The translations under genes and the position numbers were made by a program. From the NCBI GenBank assembly GCA_943333275.1, contig CALQSQ010000028.1:1-56711 (forward strand): a DNA stretch of 56,711 nucleotides, read 5' to 3'. Positions 35,948-45,491 of this stretch are shown here, piece by piece (position 1 is the first letter of the stretch; every line of letters starts with the position of its first letter). This DNA is from Akkermansia muciniphila (lineage in GTDB: Bacteria > Verrucomicrobiota > Verrucomicrobiia > Verrucomicrobiales > V1-33). The notes below the pieces were generated by a model. It searched no databases. It was not told where the DNA came from and saw nothing but the letters and a program-made list of their open reading frames with translations.

Positions 35948-37000
35948 ATGCTTTCGCCGCCACCCCATGAGATGAAATCCCACCTGACCGACCTGGCAGG
36001 CCAGCTGGGGTTTGCGGATTGCCGGATTGCGAAAGTGGCAGGGCCGGCAGCGCACGCCAGCGAATTCCAGAAATGGGTAGCGGAGGGTGCCCACGGTGAC
36101 ATGACCTGGATGGCTCGGAATGTGGAACGGCGCTCCGACCCTCGCGAGGTGCTGGAGGGGGTAAAATCAGTGGTGGTGGTCGCGCTGAATTATTTCCAGG
36201 GCAGGGACGCGCCCGTCTTTCCAGTCGCGCGCGGCCGAATCGCCCGCTATGCCTGGGGGGAGGACTACCATGATCTGATGGACGGGAAACTGCGCACCAT
36301 GGTGGACGTCATGAAAGCGTGGGGCGGCAGGCAGAAGCTCTATGTGGACACCGGTCCGGTGCTGGAACGCGACTGGGCCTCGTCGGCCGGACTGGGGTGG
36401 AATGGAAAGAGCACGGTGCAGATTCATAAGGGCTTGGGGGCGTGGTTTTTCCTTGGGGAAATTTTGACGACCCTGGAAATGGAACCGGACACGGCCTCCA
36501 AGGATCACTGTGGTTCGTGCACGCGCTGCATAGCGGCGTGTCCCACGGCAGCGATCGATCGTGCGCAGCATGTGGACGCGCGCCGCTGCCTCTCTTATTT
36601 GACGATCGAGCACAAGGGGGCGATTCCTGATGAATTCCGCCGGGCGCTGGGGGATCGCATCTATGGTTGCGACGAATGCCTGGACGTGTGCCCGTGGAAT
36701 CGCTTTGCCAAAATTTCGCGGGAAGCATCCTTTGCAGCGAAGCCTTTCGTGCATGGCTGGGCTCTGCGCGATTTCCTCAGCCTGACGGACGAGACGTTCC
36801 GGGCGCTCTTCAGAGGCAGCCCGATCAAGCGCATCAAGCGTCCGGCCTTTTTAAGAAACGTCTGCGTCGCGCTGGGAAATGTGGGTGGCCCGGAGGATTT
36901 GCCTGCGCTGAAATTGGCCGCAACCGACCCGCATCCGTTGATCGCGGAACATGCCCAATGGGCCATTGGCGAAGTGCAGGGGAGAATGGAAATTATATAA
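35948..37000 (+). CDS. queG: Epoxyqueuosine reductase
   Basis: A 350-residue enzyme of the QueG family, which reduces epoxyqueuosine to queuosine in tRNA, the last step of the pathway, using cobalamin and two [4Fe-4S] clusters. The cluster motifs are CGSCTRCIAACPTAAI (about residues 188-203) and CDECLDVCPWN (about 241-251). The N-terminal cobalamin-binding region is present (VVVALNYFQGR, ARYAWGEDYHD, VDTGPVLERDWA). The short C-terminal part is HEAT-like. An in-frame Met at residue 9 is an alternative start. No other queuosine gene is in the window. Confidence 0.93.
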   Translation: MLSPPPHEMKSHLTDLAGQLGFADCRIAKVAGPAAHASEFQKWVAEGAHGDMTWMARNVERRSDPREVLEGVKSVVVVALNYFQGRDAPVFPVARGRIARYAWGEDYHDLMDGKLRTMVDVMKAWGGRQKLYVDTGPVLERDWASSAGLGWNGKSTVQIHKGLGAWFFLGEILTTLEMEPDTASKDHCGSCTRCIAACPTAAIDRAQHVDARRCLSYLTIEHKGAIPDEFRRALGDRIYGCDECLDVCPWNRFAKISREASFAAKPFVHGWALRDFLSLTDETFRALFRGSPIKRIKRPAFLRNVCVALGNVGGPEDLPALKLAATDPHPLIAEHAQWAIGEVQGRMEII

Positions 37001-37111
37001 AGGCGGGATGGTTACAGTAAAGTCAATCATCGGATGAAAAATGTTCCTTCAGCATCCCCTTGAAACGAGGATCAGATCTGAGCAGCGCTTGACCGGGGAG
37101 TGCGCCTTTTT

Positions 37112-40100
37112 ATGATGGAGGTGATGTCCGACCAGACCACTGCCCCCCCCCCAGTCCCCATTGCGGCCCCCGCCATTCGCAAGATGACGGAGGCGGATAG
37201 TTTCGTGCATTTGCATCTGCACACGGAGTATTCCCCGCTTGATGGCGCGGTGCGCATTCCGGAACTGATGGCGCGGGCCAAGAAACTGGGCATGCACGCC
37301 GTGGCCATGACCGATCATGGCAACATGTTTGGCGCGATCGAATTTTACCAGGCGGCGAAGAAGGCGGGCATCAAGCCGATCATTGGCTGTGAAATTTACC
37401 TGGCACCGGGGTCGATGCACGACAAATCCCCCACTCCGGGCCGCAAGAATGCCTCGCACCTCACCCTGCTGGCGAGCAACGAGAAGGGCTACAAGAATCT
37501 CATGAAACTCGTCACCAAGGCGCACCTGGACGGTTTCTACCACAAACCCCGCGTGGACAAGGAGGCGCTGCATGAGTTTCGCGAAGGGATGATCTGCCTC
37601 AGCGGATGCATCAATGGCGAGATCAATCAATTCATTCGCCAGGGGCAGATCGATCAGGCGAAGGCTTCGCTCGCGGATTTTCGGGACATTTACACCGATG
37701 AAAATTTCTACCTCGAGTTGCAGGATCACGGCATGGAGGATCAGGCGAGATGCAATCGTCAACTCATGGAATGGAGCCGGGAGTTCAATCTGAAGCCGGC
37801 CGCCGCCAACGACGTCCACTTCCTCAACAAACGGGACCATCCCTTCCACGACGCCATGATCTGCATCGGCACCGGAGCCAATGTCTTTGACGAGAAACGC
37901 ATGCACTACCCCGAGGAGGTGTATTTCAAAACCCCGGCGGAAATGAAAAAACTCTTCCGCGAGGTGCCGCAGGCGATCTGGTCCACAGTGGAAATCGCCG
38001 ACCGGTGTGACTTGACGATGAAACTCAATCCCTCGTCCTCAGAGAAATATCCCGAATACACCCCGCCCGGAAGCAAAACGCGCGAGGAGTATTTTCATGA
38101 TCTCTGCTGGGATGGATTGCGCCAGCGTTACGGAGAAAATGCGGCGAATGATCCCAAACTCAAGGCCCGCCTCGAATACGAAATGGGCGTGATTGAGAAA
38201 ATGAAGTTCATTTCCTACTTCCTGATCACGTGGGATTTCATCAAATGGGCCAAAGACCACGGCATCCCCGTCGGCCCGGGCCGGGGCTCAGCTGCGGGAA
38301 GCATCGTGGCGTATGTGCTGGGGATCACGGACATCGACCCACTGCGCTACAGCCTGCTCTTTGAAAGATTTCTAAATCCTGAGCGGGTCAGCCCACCGGA
38401 CGTAGACGTGGACTTCTGCCAGAGCCGACGTGGGGAAGTCATTGAGTATGTGAAACAGAAATATGGCGAGCGTTCGGTCAGTCAGATCATCACCTTTGGC
38501 ACGCTCGGGGCCAAGAGTGTGATCCGGGACGTGGGCCGTGTCATGGGACTGGGCTATTCTGAGGCGGATCGCATCGCTAAAATGATCCCCACAGAAATCA
38601 ACATCACGCTGGCGGATGCGCGCAAGAAGAATCCTGAACTGAAGGAGGCCATCGAGAAGGATCCCGCCCTGCAAAAATTGTATGAAACGGCGAGCTTTCT
38701 GGAAGGCCTCACGCGCGGCGTCGGCATCCATGCCGCGGGCGTGGTGATCGGCGACTGTGATCTTGCAGAACACATCCCTCTCACTGCCGGCAAGGAGGGT
38801 GAAGTCGTCACCCAGTATGCTATGGGCCCACTCACTTATGTGGGCATGTTGAAGATGGATTTCCTTGGCTTGAAGACGCTGACGGTCATTCAGGAGGCCG
38901 AGAACCTCATTCATCAGCATACACCGGACTTTGACTCCAGGCTCATCCCCCTAGACGACGCGCCGGCTTATGCCCTACTCAACCGCGGTGAGACCTGCGG
39001 TGTCTTCCAGTTGGAATCTGGCGGCATGGTCAACCTCTGCAAACAGTTCGGTGTGGACCGGATTGAAGATATCATCGCGCTGATCGCGCTTTACCGCCCG
39101 GGTCCCATGGACCTGATCCCCGACTATATCGAGCGCAAGAAGGGCAAGAAAAAAGTGGTCTATGAACATCCGCTGCTCGAAAAAGTCAGCTCGGAAACCT
39201 ACGGCATCATGATCTACCAGGAGCAGGTGATGCAGGCCGCCAGCGAACTGGCCGGCTTCACCCTCGGCGATGCCGACCTGCTCCGCCGTGCCATGGGCAA
39301 GAAGGACGTGGAGGAAATGGCCCGGCAGCGGGCCAAGTTCGTGGGCGGATGCGCCAGCGTGAACCAGATCCCGGAGAAGAAGGCGAACGAGATTTTCGAT
39401 TTGCTTGAAAAATTCGCCGGCTACGGATTCAACAAATCCCACTCCGCCGCCTATGGCATGGTGAGTTATCGCACCGCTTATTTAAAAGCCAATTACCCGG
39501 TGGAATTCATGGCGGCGCTGCTGAGCCTTGAAGTCAGCAACACGGATAAAATCGCGACCTTCGTCAACGAGTGCAAGAACATGAAACTAGCCATCCTGCC
39601 CCCGGATGTAAACACCTCCATGGCCACGTTCACTCCAGAGGTGCGCCCCGGGAAACCCAAGGCCATCCGTTATGGCATGGCGGCCATCAAGGGAGTTGGG
39701 GAATCGATGGTGGAATTGATCCTTCAGGAACGGGCCACTGCGGGGCCTTTTAAAAATATCGATGACTTCGCGCGCCGCGTGGACAGCCGTGCTGTCAACA
39801 AACGGGTGCTCGAAAATCTGATCAAGAGCGGGGCTTTCGATGCCTCTGAACCAAACCGCGCCCTGCTGTTCTCACGCATTGACCAGATCATTTCCGGTGG
39901 TGCCAGCGCGCAGCGGGACAAGGCCAGCGGGCAGATGGGGTTGTTCGACATGGAGACGGATTTCGGATCACCCGGTGCCGAGGATTCCGGCCATGTGGAC
40001 AGCTCGGTCATCCCCTGGACGCAAAGTGAGCGACTTCAGCACGAGAAGGAACTGCTCGGTTTCTACGTGAGCGGTCATCCGCTCGATCCCTGGCACGAGC

Positions 40101-40690
40101 AACTCGACCAGAGCGCCTTTCAAAAAATTGGCGATGTCCAGGCCAACAAGGACAAGCTCAAAGGCAAGAAGGCGAAATTCGGAGTTTTCATCAACGACAT
40201 CACCGTAAAATACACCAAGAGCGGCAAACAGTTTGCCATCATTCTCGCCGAGGATTTTACCGGACAGAATGAGATCGTGGTCTGGGGCGAGGAATGGGAC
40301 AAATTCGGCAAACAGATCCTGAAGGGAACCGCCATGGAAGTGCAGGCCAAGGTGGATATCGATACCCGATCCGACGGCGTGCAACTCGTGGCCCAGTCCG
40401 TCAAACCCCTCGCCATGAAAGTCTCCGGCGATACCGCGCATCCCGTTCCCGACAAGCCGGACGTCGATCCCCGCGGCAACAATGTCCTGACCCTGCAGTT
40501 GAACACTTCGCGCGATGATGTGAGCGTGCTCAGACACATCGAACGCATCCTCATGGATTTTCCGGGCGAGACACCCGTGCATTTATCCATGCGCAGGGAG
40601 GGCGGCACCACAGTCCGCATCATGGTGCACCCGCGGTATTTTGTGAATGAGGATCCGGAACTGCTGGAACAGCTTGAGCCGTGGCTTTGA
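37112..40690 (+). CDS. dnaE: DNA polymerase III subunit alpha
   Basis: A 1192-residue replicative polymerase, close to the usual DnaE length. The PHP domain begins at about residue 30 (FVHLHLHTEYSPLDG). The palm carries the catalytic Asp pair in PDVDVDF near 430, GPGRGSAAGS lies before it, and GYGFNKSHSAAYGMVSY near 770 is diagnostic. An OB-fold (about 1010-1090) follows the HhH region. No intein is visible. The start is uncertain: GTG at 37100, ATG at 37112 and ATG at 37124 are all in frame. It acts in the cytoplasm as the chromosomal replicase. Confidence 0.96.
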   Translation: MMEVMSDQTTAPPPVPIAAPAIRKMTEADSFVHLHLHTEYSPLDGAVRIPELMARAKKLGMHAVAMTDHGNMFGAIEFYQAAKKAGIKPIIGCEIYLAPGSMHDKSPTPGRKNASHLTLLASNEKGYKNLMKLVTKAHLDGFYHKPRVDKEALHEFREGMICLSGCINGEINQFIRQGQIDQAKASLADFRDIYTDENFYLELQDHGMEDQARCNRQLMEWSREFNLKPAAANDVHFLNKRDHPFHDAMICIGTGANVFDEKRMHYPEEVYFKTPAEMKKLFREVPQAIWSTVEIADRCDLTMKLNPSSSEKYPEYTPPGSKTREEYFHDLCWDGLRQRYGENAANDPKLKARLEYEMGVIEKMKFISYFLITWDFIKWAKDHGIPVGPGRGSAAGSIVAYVLGITDIDPLRYSLLFERFLNPERVSPPDVDVDFCQSRRGEVIEYVKQKYGERSVSQIITFGTLGAKSVIRDVGRVMGLGYSEADRIAKMIPTEINITLADARKKNPELKEAIEKDPALQKLYETASFLEGLTRGVGIHAAGVVIGDCDLAEHIPLTAGKEGEVVTQYAMGPLTYVGMLKMDFLGLKTLTVIQEAENLIHQHTPDFDSRLIPLDDAPAYALLNRGETCGVFQLESGGMVNLCKQFGVDRIEDIIALIALYRPGPMDLIPDYIERKKGKKKVVYEHPLLEKVSSETYGIMIYQEQVMQAASELAGFTLGDADLLRRAMGKKDVEEMARQRAKFVGGCASVNQIPEKKANEIFDLLEKFAGYGFNKSHSAAYGMVSYRTAYLKANYPVEFMAALLSLEVSNTDKIATFVNECKNMKLAILPPDVNTSMATFTPEVRPGKPKAIRYGMAAIKGVGESMVELILQERATAGPFKNIDDFARRVDSRAVNKRVLENLIKSGAFDASEPNRALLFSRIDQIISGGASAQRDKASGQMGLFDMETDFGSPGAEDSGHVDSSVIPWTQSERLQHEKELLGFYVSGHPLDPWHEQLDQSAFQKIGDVQANKDKLKGKKAKFGVFINDITVKYTKSGKQFAIILAEDFTGQNEIVVWGEEWDKFGKQILKGTAMEVQAKVDIDTRSDGVQLVAQSVKPLAMKVSGDTAHPVPDKPDVDPRGNNVLTLQLNTSRDDVSVLRHIERILMDFPGETPVHLSMRREGGTTVRIMVHPRYFVNEDPELLEQLEPWL

Positions 40691-40771
40691 GCTATTTTCG
40701 CCACCTCCGTCCGGCTTAAAGACATTTTGAATTAACTGGCATTCCAAATATGGGACGGCCTCAGAAATACA

Positions 40772-41380
40772 CTACCAGGATGTGAGCCATTTGGATTCAT
40801 CAGAATTTGGACTTCCATCGCGGTTCGGCGGCCCGGTGGAATAAACCAGCGCCTTCTTCCCGCGGAAAATTTTGGCAGACTGAGAGAGGATTGGGTTCGC
40901 GATAGCTCCGTCACCGTTTGTATCCATGATCACCTTGAACGGCTGTCCCCACCAGTCATAAATTGCTGGTTCTTCGGCTTTGGTCTCGTAATCGATCCCG
41001 TCCTCCCATGCTCCGGGCCGAGCAGACCTTTTAGCCTGTTTGAAGCCATCCAGATAGTTGATGCTTTTGGGATTGGCGCTGCGACTGGCTACCGAGGCAG
41101 CCGTGAGGATGGCGACAAAAGTGCTTTTGTTGGAAGTATCCCCCACCCAATCCACATCAGAGCCTCCAATAGGAAAGCTGCCGTAGGTGGAATAGAACGA
41201 ATTGATTGCACCGGCGACCTCTACGGCAAACTTAGTGGTGCTTCGTTCTGGCGAACTCCTGACAAATCTTGAACCGCCCTCGAAGCCGCCTCCAATCCAG
41301 GTAATGATCAGCAGGATTAGGATACCAATCAGGGCGGCCTTCATACCGCGAATGAGAACGGATTTGGAATTTGGGGACAT
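40772..41380 (-). CDS. Pseudopilin-like membrane-anchored protein
   Basis: A 202-residue protein starting at the ATG at 41380. A single N-terminal membrane segment (about residues 14-31, AALIGILILLIITWIGGG) is followed by a soluble domain ending with DWWGQPFKVIMDTNGDGAI and KALVYSTGPPNRDG, which resemble the C-terminal part of type II secretion major pseudopilins with their Asp-rich calcium-type loop. The canonical prepilin cleavage site (G-FxxxE) is not evident, so it may not be processed as a pilin. It lies 23 bp after a glycosyltransferase gene on the same strand. Confidence 0.55.
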   Translation of the reverse strand: MSPNSKSVLIRGMKAALIGILILLIITWIGGGFEGGSRFVRSSPERSTTKFAVEVAGAINSFYSTYGSFPIGGSDVDWVGDTSNKSTFVAILTAASVASRSANPKSINYLDGFKQAKRSARPGAWEDGIDYETKAEEPAIYDWWGQPFKVIMDTNGDGAIANPILSQSAKIFRGKKALVYSTGPPNRDGSPNSDESKWLTSW

Positions 41381-41403
41381 CGGAATTCGTGAATCCTGCC
41401 TGA

Positions 41404-42162
41404 TCACCGCGCCACACGCTTCCACATTTTGAGCGCAATTTCGCGCGCGGTGGTTGGGTCGGTTACGGAGAGAAGCATTTTACGCAGTTTCATGCGGCGG
41501 GTGCGGTGATGGAAGATGCGGGCATCTTTCCAGAGGCTCTGGCGTTTCATTTCCGGAACCATGCTTCCGCGGACATTGTAAATGGTATTGGGAAAGGGAG
41601 TGAAACGCAGACCGGTAGCCTCGATGACTCCCTCGCGGACGATCTTATTGAAGTAATCCTGATCGCAATTGTGACCGGCCCACATGTCCTTTGGATCCTG
41701 GGGCAGGACGGCGTCGCCCCACATTTTCAGAAAGGCCTGGGTGGCGGGTGACTGGTTGAAAAGCAGCACGCCGGTGTTGTAATCGTTGGGTTTCACCAGA
41801 TCCAGAAGCTTCGGGGGCGTGACGCTCCAGTCTGCCAGGAACATGTTTGCGACCGCAAAATCATGATCATTGAGGTAATCGAAGATGGGTTGGATGGGCG
41901 CGAGGATGGTGGTGTCGGTATCCAGAAAAAGCGTCTGCTCGTATGGACTTTGCGGCAGGATGAGGACCTTTTGCTTCAACGGATGATGCTCGGTATCGAA
42001 CGGCACATGCTCGCAGGGAGTGCCGGTGGGGAGCGCATAACGGGAGAAGACGGTCACCGGCAGGTCAGGTTCGTGTTCACGCAGACTCTTCAGCGAAGTG
42101 AGCAACTCCCCCAAATAACTGCGACCACCGCTGGCCAGATAGATGACGCCTCGTTTCAGCAT
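41404..42162 (-). CDS. Glycosyltransferase, GT8-like fold
   Basis: A 252-residue protein with no signal peptide. The N-terminus GVIYLASGGRSYLGELLTSL and the metal-binding DxD motif (LFLDTDTTI, Asp81 and Asp83) fit a GT-A glycosyltransferase similar to GT8 or nucleotide-diphospho-sugar transferases. Later blocks are NTGVLLFNQS and the CDQDYFNKIV segment, which in this fold bind sugar and nucleotide. Substrate unknown. It follows the ABC permease by 91 bp on the same strand and may be cotranscribed with the efflux operon. Confidence 0.75.
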   Translation of the reverse strand: MLKRGVIYLASGGRSYLGELLTSLKSLREHEPDLPVTVFSRYALPTGTPCEHVPFDTEHHPLKQKVLILPQSPYEQTLFLDTDTTILAPIQPIFDYLNDHDFAVANMFLADWSVTPPKLLDLVKPNDYNTGVLLFNQSPATQAFLKMWGDAVLPQDPKDMWAGHNCDQDYFNKIVREGVIEATGLRFTPFPNTIYNVRGSMVPEMKRQSLWKDARIFHHRTRRMKLRKMLLSVTDPTTAREIALKMWKRVAR

Positions 42163-42253
42163 GAATTTTAAACCGATATGGAAATTACAGTGAAACCAGT
42201 CAGGAAAAAGCGATTTCTCCGATCAATTACGGGAATTTCACCTCCAGGGGCCT

Positions 42254-43471
42254 TCACTCATGCCGAAGGGCATCAATGGGGTCGAGTCGTGCGGCCTTCA
42301 TGGCGGGATAAAATCCAAAAAAGATGCCAATCACCGCACTGACCGAAAAGGAAATAAGAATGGCCTGCGTGGAGATAAGCACATTCCATCCAACCACGGA
42401 GCTGAAAAGTTCGGAGAGTGAGACTCCCAGCAGAATGCCAAGAAATCCACCGAGGGAACTCAGGGTGATGGCTTCAAGCACAAATTGCAGGAGGATATCC
42501 CGACCGTGCGCTCCCACCGCGAGGCGAATGCCAATCTCGCGGGTGCGCTCGGTGACACTGACGAGCATGATGTTCATGATCCCAATGCCGCCCACCAGCA
42601 GGGAAACGCTGGCAATGATCGAGAGCAACAGCGTCATGATTTTCGAATTCGCCGTGGCCATTTGCGCGATGTCCTCCTGCGTTCGCACCATGAAATCCGC
42701 CTCCTTGTCCGCCGTGATCCGATGCCGCTGGCTGAGCAGTTGGATGATCTGATCCTGGATGGCCGGGATGTCAGCCTTGTTAGCCGCCTGAACCTGGATG
42801 GAACGAAGGTAGGTGAAACCGAGGATGCGTTTGGTGGCGCTGGTCACGGGCATGAAAATGGCATCGTCCTGATCCTGGCCAAACAGATTCGCCCCCTTCC
42901 GACTGAGCACCCCGGTGATCAGAAAGGGCGCTCCCTTGATGCGCACGATCTGTCCCACGGGGCTGTCCTCGCCAAAAAGCTCCCGCGCCACAGTGGCCCC
43001 GATGACCGCAACTTTCGCGGCCGCAGAGACATCGCGATCCGAAAATCCCTCCCCTTCGGAAAATGGCCAGCTGCGCAGTTCGAAATATCCCGGGAGCACT
43101 CCAGTCACCTTCGTAAACCAGTTCTGGCTGCCTACAGTTGCACGGGCGTCCCCCCGGGCTTCCGGACTGAGGCGCTGGATGCCTTCGATCTCTTTGCCTA
43201 TGGACTCCGCATCCGCAAGGGTCAGCGTCCCGGCACCTCCTGAACCTGAACTGCGTCCGCCGCTGTTGAAGTTGCCCGCCAGCACAATCATCACATTATC
43301 GCCCATTGCCGCAATGGTTTCCTCCATTTGCGTTTTCGCCCCGTTGCCAATGCTCACCGTGGTGATCACGGCGGCGATGCCGAAGATGATTCCAAGGGAA
43401 GTCAAAATGGAACGCATTTTGTTCCTCATCAAGGCTCGCAGGGCGATGAAAATGGTCGAACCAATCCTCAT
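42254..43471 (-). CDS. MacB-like ABC transporter permease
   Basis: A 405-residue inner-membrane protein of the MacB/FtsX type. It has one N-terminal membrane segment (about 20-42), a large periplasmic domain (about 50-270) with the typical KVAVIGATVARELFG and FLITGVLSRKG motifs, and three C-terminal segments, the first preceded by NSKIMTLLLSIIASVSLLVG and followed by RTREIGIRLAVGA. Its ATPase is encoded separately and overlaps its start by 4 bp. It would couple ATP hydrolysis to the MacA-like adaptor and TolC-like protein of the same operon. Confidence 0.93.
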   Translation of the reverse strand: MRIGSTIFIALRALMRNKMRSILTSLGIIFGIAAVITTVSIGNGAKTQMEETIAAMGDNVMIVLAGNFNSGGRSSGSGGAGTLTLADAESIGKEIEGIQRLSPEARGDARATVGSQNWFTKVTGVLPGYFELRSWPFSEGEGFSDRDVSAAAKVAVIGATVARELFGEDSPVGQIVRIKGAPFLITGVLSRKGANLFGQDQDDAIFMPVTSATKRILGFTYLRSIQVQAANKADIPAIQDQIIQLLSQRHRITADKEADFMVRTQEDIAQMATANSKIMTLLLSIIASVSLLVGGIGIMNIMLVSVTERTREIGIRLAVGAHGRDILLQFVLEAITLSSLGGFLGILLGVSLSELFSSVVGWNVLISTQAILISFSVSAVIGIFFGFYPAMKAARLDPIDALRHE

Positions 43472-44208
43472 GGCTGAGCAGCCTCCTGCGCTAATTGCGC
43501 TGCCGCGAATTGCCGCTCGGCCACCGGCACATCCCGGCGCACCTGGCCGTCAAGCATGTCGATGTTACGCTTCGTGTAGCTGGCGATGTCCGGTTCATGG
43601 GTCACCATGACGATGGTGATCCCCTGCTCATTGAGACGCTGGAAGGTCCCCATGATTTCGATGCTGGTGCGGCTGTCGAGATTACCCGTGGGTTCATCTG
43701 CCAGCAGCAGCACGGGATCGTTGATGAGCGCCCGGGCAATCGCGACACGCTGCTGCTGGCCACCGGAAAGGCGGTTTGGCGTATGATCCCAACGGTCGCC
43801 CAGCCCAACCATTTCCAGCATGGCCATGGCTTTGTCCCGCATTTTGCGACGACTCGGCGCTCCTGCAAAATAGAGCATCGGAAGTTCCACATTTTCCAAG
43901 GCCGTGGTCCGTGCGAGCAGGTTAAAACCCTGAAAGACAAAACCAATCTTGCGGTTGCGGACATCCGCAAGTTGATCGCGTTTCAGGATGGAAATATCCT
44001 CACCATCCAGCAAATATTTTCCAGAAGTCGGGCGATCCAGACACCCGATAATGTTCATCAACGTGGACTTTCCGGAACCGCTGGCCCCCATGATGGCAAT
44101 GAACTCGCCGGCTGCAAATTCCAGCGAAATCGAACGCACCGCATGCACGAGCGTGCCTCCGGAGTCATAGGTTTTACTGATTTGCTGGAGGGAAATGAGA
44201 GCGCTCAT
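43468..44208 (-). CDS. MacB-like ABC transporter ATPase
   Basis: A 246-residue nucleotide-binding subunit of the LolD/MacB group. The Walker A motif is GASGSGKST, the signature is [15 protein letters not shown], and the Walker B/D-loop is [15 protein letters not shown]; all are intact. The ATG at 44208 is chosen because the N-terminus ([14 protein letters not shown]) then matches the family; 44229 is an in-frame alternative. It is the third gene of the efflux operon and overlaps the permease gene. Confidence 0.94.
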   Translation of the reverse strand: MSALISLQQISKTYDSGGTLVHAVRSISLEFAAGEFIAIMGASGSGKSTLMNIIGCLDRPTSGKYLLDGEDISILKRDQLADVRNRKIGFVFQGFNLLARTTALENVELPMLYFAGAPSRRKMRDKAMAMLEMVGLGDRWDHTPNRLSGGQQQRVAIARALINDPVLLLADEPTGNLDSRTSIEIMGTFQRLNEQGITIVMVTHEPDIASYTKRNIDMLDGQVRRDVPVAERQFAAAQLAQEAAQP

Positions 44209-44264
44209 GGTCGGAGGGACTGCATGCACGAAAAGGAGCCTTTGGTATGCATGCTGGTTGAAAC

Positions 44265-45491
44265 CTAGCGGCGGGGCGCTCCACCACTGAAAGGATTGCC
44301 CATCGGATTGGGCGCGCCTGAAGTTGCCGGGCGAACGATCCCAGTCACCACGTTCTGGCCTTCCTTCAGGCCACTGATCAATTCTGACTTGATGCCATCG
44401 CTCAAGCCAACGGTTATGGCGACCTGTTCCGGCTTGGCATTCGGTCCATCGGCGAGCACGTAGACTTTCTTTTCAGGCGATCGCTGGGCCGGTTTCTCTC
44501 GACGGCGACTGGGCACATCCGGAGCTCTGTCGGCTGGATTGTCCTCGGGCGGTTTCCATCTCAGGGAAGCGTTGGCCACCAGCAGCACGTCGTCCTTTTC
44601 CGCAAGGATGATGGTCACATTGGCCGTCATGCCTGGTTTTAGTTTCAAATCGGCATTTTCCACATTGATGACGGTGTCATAAGTCACCACGTTGTCGATG
44701 GTGGTGGGGGAGTTCCGCACCTGACCAACGACACCATGGAAGGTGCGGTCGGGAAAGGCATCGACTGTGAAATCCACCTTCTGAACGGGTTCCACCCCAC
44801 CGACATCCGCCTCGGCCACATGGGTGTGGATCTGCATTTGCGAAAGATCGTGGGCAATTTCAAAAAGCACCGGCGCATTCAAGCTTGCTGCCACTGTCTG
44901 TCCGACATCCACCTTGCGGGAAATGACAATTCCATCCGTGGGAGCCAGAATTGTGCATCGACGCAGGTCCACCTGCGCGCGTTCCAGCGTGCCAATTTTC
45001 ATCTTTTCCACCGCCTCGGCCTGATGAAGATCGGCGATGGCCTTGTCGTAATCTGCGGCAGACGAAAGTTTCTGGTCCAGCAACTGTTTCTTACGCTCTG
45101 CATTGAGACGGGCCAGTTCAAGTGCTGCCCGCGCGTTCGCAAGATCGCCCTCTCCCTGCGCCACAACTGCCCGGTAAGTTGCCGCATCCAGTTCCGCGAT
45201 AATCTGGCCCTCCTTCACCGGGTCATTAAAATCCACGTTGAGCTTTTCAATTGTTCCAGAAATCTGACTTCCCACCTGCACCATGACCAGCGCACTGATC
45301 TGTCCGGCTGCAGTCACGACTTGGGTGAGTTTGCCGCGGGTTACGGCGGAAGTTCGGTAGGTGATAACGACTGGGGCCGCAGCGAAGAATTGCGCCCATA
45401 GATAGTACCCCCCTCCACCAAGGAGGCCAAATATAATGAGTAGCTTGATCCATCGCCCAATTCCGCCCAACGCTGGTTTGCCGTTGCTCAT
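44265..45491 (-). CDS. MacA/HlyD-type periplasmic adaptor protein
   Basis: A 408-residue membrane-fusion protein. One N-terminal membrane anchor (about residues 14-34) precedes a lipoyl-like half (VGSQISGTIEKLNVDFNDPVKEGQIIAELD), an alpha-helical hairpin (about 105-170), the second lipoyl half (CTILAPTDGIVISRKVDVGQTV), a beta-barrel and a C-terminal domain. It bridges the inner-membrane transporter and the TolC-like channel. The start overlaps the stop of the outer-membrane gene by 4 bp. An Arg/Pro-rich insert near 315-340 is not usual for the family. Confidence 0.93.
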   Translation of the reverse strand: MSNGKPALGGIGRWIKLLIIFGLLGGGGYYLWAQFFAAAPVVITYRTSAVTRGKLTQVVTAAGQISALVMVQVGSQISGTIEKLNVDFNDPVKEGQIIAELDAATYRAVVAQGEGDLANARAALELARLNAERKKQLLDQKLSSAADYDKAIADLHQAEAVEKMKIGTLERAQVDLRRCTILAPTDGIVISRKVDVGQTVAASLNAPVLFEIAHDLSQMQIHTHVAEADVGGVEPVQKVDFTVDAFPDRTFHGVVGQVRNSPTTIDNVVTYDTVINVENADLKLKPGMTANVTIILAEKDDVLLVANASLRWKPPEDNPADRAPDVPSRRREKPAQRSPEKKVYVLADGPNAKPEQVAITVGLSDGIKSELISGLKEGQNVVTGIVRPATSGAPNPMGNPFSGGAPRR